A DNA stretch of 35,623 bases, from NCBI GenBank assembly GCA_026014815.1, contig JAOZHP010000146.1, positions 1-35,623 of the forward strand, given 5' to 3'. The stretch's first letter is position 1, and every line of letters starts with the position of its first letter. The position numbers and the translations under genes were made by a program. This document shows positions 30,923-35,623 of this stretch, piece after piece. The stretch is from Candidatus Bathyarchaeota archaeon. Its GTDB lineage: Archaea > Thermoproteota > Bathyarchaeia > TCS64. Below the pieces are notes generated by a model that did no database searches, was not told the origin of the DNA, and worked only from the letters and a program-made list of their open reading frames with translations.

Positions 30923-31657
30923 ATGAATAGTATTTTAACTTCAATCTATGCGTTCTCGGTCCAAAGACTTCCATATATCACATTAATTGTGACCTTCATG
31001 GGGGTGGCTCTGCGTGTCATGAGGTGGAGGTCAAGTCCGCCTGACCCTGAGAAGATCAAGATAGACCCGGTGGAGTCCGTTAAGTATGTTATTCTGGATG
31101 TTGTGTTATTCAGGAAGACATGGAAGACGGATAAGGCAATGTGGCTCGCGTTGTTCCTGTTCCATGGCAGCGTGGCGGGTATCGTCTTTGGGCACTTGAG
31201 GGGTTTCCATATATGGTCTATAACATTGTTCGAGGCTTTTGGTCACGCGTTCGCCGAGTTTATGGTGCATACACTCCCTATCTATGTCGGCTACGTCTTC
31301 ATCATCACGCAGGTGTACTTCCTCGCTAGGCGGGTAATGCTTGAGAACAAGCAGTTAACCTCAATGCCGAATGACTACATCGCGTTGGTGCTTCTTCTCA
31401 TGAAGAGCATTGCGGGTCAAGGCATGAGGCTTGTTGCTCCTGAGGCGGTGCCCACAGCACTGTACAGTGTGGTGTTCATACCTCGCTTCGTTGTGCTTCA
31501 CTTGGAGACTATTCCTAACTCTCATTGGTTCCATATACACATCATTCTGACGCAGCTTTTCATCATGTATGTGCCGTTCAGCAAGTTCATTCACATTATT
31601 ACCGGCGTGATTACGCCTGCCATCTATGGCTCAAGGAGGAAGCAAATTGACCGCTGA
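30923..31657 (+). CDS. HdrE/NarI-like membrane cytochrome b subunit, 244 aa
   Basis: This is an integral membrane protein of about five helices, like the NarI/DsrM/HdrE haem-b subunits that pass electrons between a quinone-type carrier and a cytoplasmic-face iron-sulfur protein. Candidate haem ligands are His in ALFLFHGSVAGIVFGHLRG, EAFGHAFAEFMVHT and the C-terminal HWFHIHIILTQLFIMYVPFSKFIHI. The ATG 30923 is preferred over GTG 30914. The HdrD-like gene overlaps its 3' end, so the pair forms an HdrDE- or DsrMK-type complex. The name hdrE is not certain, because the natural substrate cannot be read from sequence. Confidence 0.85.
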   Translation: MNSILTSIYAFSVQRLPYITLIVTFMGVALRVMRWRSSPPDPEKIKIDPVESVKYVILDVVLFRKTWKTDKAMWLALFLFHGSVAGIVFGHLRGFHIWSITLFEAFGHAFAEFMVHTLPIYVGYVFIITQVYFLARRVMLENKQLTSMPNDYIALVLLLMKSIAGQGMRLVAPEAVPTALYSVVFIPRFVVLHLETIPNSHWFHIHIILTQLFIMYVPFSKFIHIITGVITPAIYGSRRKQIDR

Positions 31658-32876
31658 ATTTAACGAAAAAGCAAAGGCCAGTTTAGGCAAGTTTACCAGG
31701 CGCCAAGTTATGGAGTTGGATACTTGTGCTCACTGTGGATTGTGTACTGACAACTGTCCCGCTTATAACGAGTCCAAGGATCCGCTTCACGCGCCAGGGG
31801 TAAGGTCAGCCATGGCAGTGAAGCTCTATGACCGGAAGTACAACTTCCTCACGAGGCTTTTCGGTAACACGGAGATCACAGTGAAGGATGTGGAGGAGCT
31901 CTCAGAGAGCGCGTACCACTGTACACTCTGCGGTAGATGCATGGAGTCATGTCCCTTCGGTTTCCAGACTCATGAACTGTGGACAAGGGTCCGAGAGATA
32001 GTGGCTGACCTTGATGGGACTCCCGTAAACGTTGGCAGACTGGCTGGCATGCTAGAGGAAAACATGAATCCTTATGGTTTGGATCCTGATGAGCGTCTCG
32101 ACTGGGTTGATTACACTGACCTCGATGAGGTTCCTGAGAAGGAGGAGGCAGAGGTGGCTTACTTTGTCGGATGTACTACAGCTTTCAAGGGTGCAAACCA
32201 TGAGGTGGCTTTCAGCATAGCTTCGATCCTCGATGAGGTAGGAGAAGACTGGACGGTTCTCGGTGAGGAGGAGTGGTGCTGCGGAAACCCGAGCCTTCTC
32301 TCTGGTGACGAGCACACCGCGAAGGAATACGCAGAACATAACGTCAAGGAGCTAGAGAGAAGAGGCGTCAAGAAGGTGATCACTGGATGCGCCGGCTGCT
32401 ACAGAGTCTTCAGGTTCGAGTACCCAAAGCTACTTGGTAGGGAACCAAACTTTGAAACCCTTCACTCTGTGGAGTACCTCCGAGATGTTCTGGTCTCCGG
32501 GAAGCTGAAGCTTGAGGCGACGGATGAGAAAGTCATCTATCATGATCCATGCGAGCTTAGTCGGCTCAGTGGAGTGATCTCGGCGCCGAGAGAGGCATTG
32601 AAGTACTTGACTAATAACCCGCTTGAGTTCGAGGAGAAAGGCATTGATGTCAGGTGCTGCGGTGGCGGCGGGTTGCTTCAGGCCGTGAACAACGATATGA
32701 GGCTGGACATCGTCTCTAGGAGGCTGGAGGAGGCAGTGGAGAAAGGGGCAGACATCCTCGTGTCGGCTTGCCCTGCCTGTAAACTGGCTTTCACTGACGG
32801 TGTTCGTGAGAGAGGCTTTGAGATCGAGGTTCTGGACCTGCTTGAGTTAGCGGCGAGGCAGCTGGGAGTGTTTTAG
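31647..32876 (+). CDS. HdrD/DsrK-like iron-sulfur protein with two CCG domains, 409 aa
   Basis: This is the cytoplasmic-face catalytic partner of the cytochrome b. Two 4Fe-4S motifs (CAHCGLCTDNCP near residue 29, CTLCGRCMESCPFG near residue 92) are followed by two complete CCG domains. The first has VGCTTAFKG, EWCCGNPSLL and GCAGCYRVF; the second has HDPCELSRL, VRCCGGGGLL and ACPACKLAF. In HdrD/HdrB these bind non-cubane clusters that reduce disulfides. I chose TTG 31647 because AAGGAGG lies seven bases before it; ATG 31626 has no such site. The substrate (CoM-S-S-CoB-like, DsrC-like or other) is unknown. Confidence 0.88.
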   Translation: MTAEFNEKAKASLGKFTRRQVMELDTCAHCGLCTDNCPAYNESKDPLHAPGVRSAMAVKLYDRKYNFLTRLFGNTEITVKDVEELSESAYHCTLCGRCMESCPFGFQTHELWTRVREIVADLDGTPVNVGRLAGMLEENMNPYGLDPDERLDWVDYTDLDEVPEKEEAEVAYFVGCTTAFKGANHEVAFSIASILDEVGEDWTVLGEEEWCCGNPSLLSGDEHTAKEYAEHNVKELERRGVKKVITGCAGCYRVFRFEYPKLLGREPNFETLHSVEYLRDVLVSGKLKLEATDEKVIYHDPCELSRLSGVISAPREALKYLTNNPLEFEEKGIDVRCCGGGGLLQAVNNDMRLDIVSRRLEEAVEKGADILVSACPACKLAFTDGVRERGFEIEVLDLLELAARQLGVF

Positions 32877-32885
32877 AGGCTTAAG

Positions 32886-33749
32886 ATGAGTGTGCTGTAC
32901 AGTTACGGTGTGCTCCTTAAGCCCAAGGTTACCTTGGCGCTTCTAGCCCTCTATGTAACCTCTTTTCTTTGCTCTTCGTTCTTCTTCGGTGGAGACCCTT
33001 TTGTGGTTGAGACGTTTCTCGTAGGGTTTTTTGCGGTTGCTTTTGCTGTGACTGGGAGCAACGGGCTTAACTGTTATATTGATAGGGATATCGATGCAGA
33101 GATGGCTCGCACCAGTGGAAGGCCGCTGGTTCTTGGCTCCATTTCAGCCAACTCCGCGCTGGTTTTCAGCCTAGTTATGATGATGATTGCAGGTGTGATC
33201 GCTTTATGGCTGGGAACCACCTCGGTTCTTATCCTTATTGAGGGCGCTGGAAGCTACATCATACTCTACTCGATGGTTCTCAAGAGAAAGACTATATGGA
33301 ATGTTCTCGCTAACGCTCCTAGCGTCGCTGCGCCTGCCTGGTTCGGGTGGTATATGGGAGGTGCCCCGCTTTTCCCCATCGGTTTCCTCATGGGAAGCTT
33401 GGTCGCTATCTGGGGGCCTCTTCACTTGTGGAGCCTAGCGTATGCGTTTAAGAAGGATTATTTGAGGGTGGGGGTGCCTATGCTTTCCACGGTTTTACCA
33501 GAAGATAAGGCAATAAGGGGTATGCAGATCGCTTTGGGGGTGATGATTGCCTCGTCTTACCTGTTGACGCCTTGGACGCGGCGATTCACGTATATTCTGG
33601 GTGTATCTGCTCTGAACATTCCTTTGATGATTATTGGGCGTAACTTGAGTGGAGACAACTCTAAGAAGGCAGCTTGGTGGCTGTTCAAGTTATCCGCGCC
33701 ATACATCGTGTTGTTATTCCTGGTGTTTATGGTGAGCCAGATCATCTAG
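32886..33749 (+). CDS. UbiA-family prenyltransferase, CtaB (haem O synthase)-like
   Basis: This is an integral membrane prenyltransferase of about nine helices. The first Asp-rich motif is NCYIDRDIDAEMARTSGRPL near residue 62. The segments NAPSVAAPAWFGW and IWGPLHLWSLAYAFKKDY with GVPML match protoheme IX farnesyltransferase (CtaB/CyoE) better than other archaeal UbiA members such as GGGP synthases. CtaB turns haem B into haem O. It starts nine bases after the HdrD-like gene, so it belongs to the same operon, where it may modify the cytochrome b haem. No haem-copper oxidase is seen. Another UbiA substrate is possible. Confidence 0.8.
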   Translation: MSVLYSYGVLLKPKVTLALLALYVTSFLCSSFFFGGDPFVVETFLVGFFAVAFAVTGSNGLNCYIDRDIDAEMARTSGRPLVLGSISANSALVFSLVMMMIAGVIALWLGTTSVLILIEGAGSYIILYSMVLKRKTIWNVLANAPSVAAPAWFGWYMGGAPLFPIGFLMGSLVAIWGPLHLWSLAYAFKKDYLRVGVPMLSTVLPEDKAIRGMQIALGVMIASSYLLTPWTRRFTYILGVSALNIPLMIIGRNLSGDNSKKAAWWLFKLSAPYIVLLFLVFMVSQII

Positions 33750-33763
33750 AGGCGTCGATGAGC

Positions 33764-34237
33764 CTATTCATGTGTTAGTTTTTCTAGGAATTGTTTCACT
33801 GCTTCGTGGTGTTCATCTGCCTGTATTACTCGTCGGTTGGCTTCTCCGTGGGCTAACGGTTTTTTGCTCAAAAGTTCATCGATGTCGGTGAATGCTTCGG
33901 ATACGTCTGGGCTGTCGCGGGTGAGGAACACCGCGGTCTTAGGGAGCGTTTCCTTGTATTTTTTGATGAATGCGCGCATCGGAGCAGACATGTTACCTGC
34001 CCAGACGGGGCTGGCCATGACGACGAGTTCATAGTCTGAGGGGGCTGCCTTGAGTGGATTGATTGGTATATCGGCTTTGCTTCCGCCTTGTCCCCCGGAC
34101 TTTAACCATCCGAGGATGCCTTGTCTGCTGCTTTCCTCTGTGACTGTCTCTACGTCGCCTTCTAGTTCTTTCTGGAGGATGTCTACGATTTTTTTGGTGT
34201 TTCCTGTGCGGGTGAAGTATACGATGAGTGTTTTCAT
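33764..34237 (-). CDS. Flavodoxin-like protein, 157 aa
   Basis: This is a short-chain flavodoxin with a clear FMN phosphate loop, MKTLIVYFTRTGNTKKIVDIL (TRTGNT at residues 9-14), and a middle strand VVMASPVWAGNMSAPMRAFI typical of flavodoxin/NADPH-FMN reductase proteins. It probably carries electrons in the cytoplasm. The ATG start and normal length are clear. It converges with the prenyltransferase gene, with only 14 bases between, and lies just upstream of the tRNA gene on the opposite strand. The partner is unknown. Confidence 0.9.
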   Translation of the reverse strand: MKTLIVYFTRTGNTKKIVDILQKELEGDVETVTEESSRQGILGWLKSGGQGGSKADIPINPLKAAPSDYELVVMASPVWAGNMSAPMRAFIKKYKETLPKTAVFLTRDSPDVSEAFTDIDELLSKKPLAHGEANRRVIQADEHHEAVKQFLEKLTHE

Positions 34238-34319
34238 GGGCTTGATTCCCGGGGGGTTGTAGTTAAGCTCTGTGAGCAGTAAGGTTTTTAGAAGGGTTGA
34301 TTGTTGTAGAGTGTACCGT

Positions 34320-34396
34320 GGGACCGTGGTCTAGCTTGGTATGATCCGCGCTTGGGGTGTGCGAGATCGCGAGTTCAATTCTCGCCGGTCCCACCA
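34320..34396 (+). tRNA. tRNA-Pro (anticodon GGG), with encoded CCA
   Basis: The cloverleaf folds by eye: acceptor stem GGGACCG (34320-34326) pairs with CGGTCCC (34386-34392), followed by discriminator A and CCA (34394-34396). The anticodon stem is CGCGC/GTGCG around the loop TTGGGGT, giving anticodon GGG. The T-stem is GCGAG/CTCGC with the loop TTCAATT. No intron is present. A TATA-like TTTTTAGA (box A) lies about 30 bases upstream. The last 26 bases recur at 35428-35453. Confidence 0.93.
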
Positions 34397-34397
34397 T
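34372..34397 (+). repeat. att-like direct repeat, left copy (inside tRNA-Pro)
   Basis: Bases 34372-34397 (T-loop, T-stem 3' side, acceptor and CCA) match 35428-35453 at 25 of 26 positions. tRNA 3' ends are favourite integration sites of archaeal elements. Confidence 0.5.
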
Positions 34398-34555
34398 TCT
34401 CCGAACCTGCGAGTCTTTCTCGTGTTTCATAACGCTGGACTGGGTACAAGAAGTAGTATAAGAAGTACTAGGTTAGGAAGTTTTTCTATCGTATGCGCGT
34501 GCACAAGCCTCAGCAAGCGTTATTATTCAAGGTGAAGTTTTCTACATGAATTATC

Positions 34556-35392
34556 ATGAACCTGTTAGACATAGTAAATCGAATCCCGATCCCTGAGCCC
34601 TACAGCGAGGGCGAAAAGATACCATGGGACGACCCGGAGTTCAGCGCAAGGATGCTAAAGTACCACCTCTCACAGGACCATGACGCTGCCAGCAGGCGTT
34701 TCAGCATCATCGACAAGCACGTCAAGTTCATGGACGAGCTGGCAGGTGGGCCAACAAGAATGCTTGACCTTGGCTGTGGTCCTGGGTTCTACACTAGCAG
34801 GTTCACGAGCCTCGGCTACTGGTGCAGGGGTCTCGACTTCAGCCCCGCGTCACTGAAGTACGCTAGGAAGCAAGCATTGGAGGCTAGGCAGGACATCGAT
34901 TACGCTCTCGGGGACATCAGAGAAGCCGAGTACGGTGACGGGTACGGCTTGGTAACCCTTGTTTACGGCGAGTTCAACGTCTTCAAGCGGGTGGAGATTC
35001 TTAACATCCTCAAAAAGGCACACGCATCACTGGACGATGGTGGCTTGTTCATAGCGGAGCCCCACAGCTTCGAGGCGATAAAATCCTTCGGCAAGGCTCC
35101 CTCCTCGTGGTATGCTGCTGAGGATGAGCTGTTCAGCGATAAACCTCACATGGTATTGACTGAGCACTTCTGGTTCCAGGAGCAAGGAGTCTCAGTGAAC
35201 AGGTACATAGTTATCGATGCGGAGACATGTGAGGCCAAGATCCATGCGGATGCACTTGTAGCCTATACAAATGAGGAGTACGAAGGGCTGTTCAGGGAGG
35301 TAGGTTTCAGTGATGTGGTGTTCTATCCCTCACTGACTGGTGACAAGGTGGATTACAACGACCAGCTGATGGTTATCGCTGCGAGAAAGTAA
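34556..35392 (+). CDS. SAM-dependent class I methyltransferase, 278 aa
   Basis: This is a Rossmann-fold methyltransferase. Motif I MLDLGCGPGFYTSRF lies near residue 69, motif II GLDFSPASLKYAR near 95, an Asp/acidic LGDIREAEYGDGYGLV near 120, and LDDGGLFIAEPHSFEA near 161. The substrate is not recognisable; small-molecule methyltransferases of the Methyltransf_25 type look like this. The ATG follows AT-rich promoter-like sequence with GTATAAGA near 34455-34462. The gene is flanked by tRNA-Pro and a copied tRNA 3' end, so it could be cargo of a small integrated segment. The residue composition is like that of the neighbouring chromosomal genes, so recent transfer is not obvious. Confidence 0.88.
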   Translation: MNLLDIVNRIPIPEPYSEGEKIPWDDPEFSARMLKYHLSQDHDAASRRFSIIDKHVKFMDELAGGPTRMLDLGCGPGFYTSRFTSLGYWCRGLDFSPASLKYARKQALEARQDIDYALGDIREAEYGDGYGLVTLVYGEFNVFKRVEILNILKKAHASLDDGGLFIAEPHSFEAIKSFGKAPSSWYAAEDELFSDKPHMVLTEHFWFQEQGVSVNRYIVIDAETCEAKIHADALVAYTNEEYEGLFREVGFSDVVFYPSLTGDKVDYNDQLMVIAARK

Positions 35393-35427
35393 TCCTGTCT
35401 CTTTTTGGTGGCATTGACAGGCGCGGA

Positions 35428-35453
35428 AGTTCAATTCTCGCCGATCCCACCAT
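35428..35453 (+). repeat. att-like direct repeat, right copy (tRNA-Pro 3' fragment)
   Basis: This is a lone copy of the tRNA-Pro 3' end, with one mismatch (A at 35444 for G at 34388). There is no matching 5' half: the T-stem 5' strand is lost and no GGGAUCG-type acceptor lies about 70 bases upstream. It is therefore a fragment, not a tRNA. Downstream, 35454-35623 has T-rich runs and no gene. Confidence 0.55.
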
Positions 35454-35623
35454 ATTTAATATAATAAAGGTTAACTTCCCGATGTAAACAGCTTACTGAA
35501 CACTTTTTTACCGTGATTTTTGGCTTACCATGCCGGTTTTTTACCCTGATTGAGATGGATTCTAGGCGTTTCTGGGGCTTGTTTTCGTGAAAGAGACTTG
35601 TATTTCGTTTATTCGTTTGACCC

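Noticed and set aside
35380-35453. Second tRNA-Pro gene.
   Set aside because: Only the 3' 26 bases match. The T-stem cannot form and no acceptor 5' strand or anticodon arm is present.

Overview
The window is archaeal chromosomal DNA. It carries both replication factor C subunits, archaeal-type TruD, a class I CCA-adding enzyme, ThpR, a COG2112-type protein kinase, many winged-helix regulators, short TATA-type promoters, U-rich terminators and a tRNA gene with encoded CCA. The anaerobic gene set ([NiFe]-hydrogenase of the Mvh type, HdrA/MvhD and HdrD/HdrE relatives, an NrdG-type radical SAM activase) fits an anaerobic, amino-acid- or H2-using archaeon such as a member of Bathyarchaeia or another TACK/Asgard lineage. 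I cannot fix the phylum from sequence alone.

Layout. Positions 1-2400 are an AT-richer accessory segment, all on the minus strand: two small proteins (one a zinc ribbon), an unrecognised protein with a possible helix-hairpin-helix, and an orphan single-domain restriction specificity (HsdS-like) protein. A 58-bp repeat with an internal palindrome lies in front of two of these genes. From 2.4 to 10.6 kb come small winged-helix regulators and housekeeping genes (truD, a D-cysteine desulfhydrase-like enzyme, rfcL, rfcS). From 10.65 to 12.6 kb lies a protein joining a YdjM-like membrane domain to a HerA-like ATPase. From 12.7 to 17.5 kb is a four-subunit FAD/Fe-S amino-acid dehydrogenase cluster (resembling dye-linked L-proline dehydrogenase) with a CaiB-type CoA-transferase. 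Then come a ferritin-like protein, a SagB-type nitroreductase and a bacterial-type glutamate dehydrogenase.

From 20.6 to 24.0 kb is a minus-strand hydrogenase operon: small subunit, large subunit, then an HdrA-N/ferredoxin/MvhD fusion whose true beginning has no ATG, GTG or TTG. It appears to start at an ATA codon directly after the TAG of the large-subunit gene, in the same frame and behind a strong Shine-Dalgarno. From 24.2 to 26.3 kb are an exosome-type RNA-binding protein, a nucleotide kinase-like protein, NrdG and a short EamA-type protein, followed by a decayed gene and a secreted protein. From 28 to 30.7 kb a plus-strand tRNA-processing operon (thpR, cca, protein kinase) is followed by an HdrE-like cytochrome b, an HdrD-like protein and a CtaB/UbiA-type prenyltransferase. 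The window ends with a flavodoxin, tRNA-Pro(GGG) and a SAM methyltransferase bracketed by the tRNA and a 26-bp copy of its 3' end.

How the genes work together (inference). The amino-acid dehydrogenase and glutamate dehydrogenase would feed electrons from amino-acid oxidation. The Mvh-like hydrogenase with its HdrA/MvhD adaptor would exchange electrons with H2 and heterodisulfide-type partners. The HdrE/HdrD pair would link a quinone-like or thiol pool to the membrane, perhaps using a haem modified by the adjacent prenyltransferase. No transposase, CRISPR array or rRNA was seen. Several small decayed genes (10.45, 26.4 and 30.75 kb) show ongoing gene loss.
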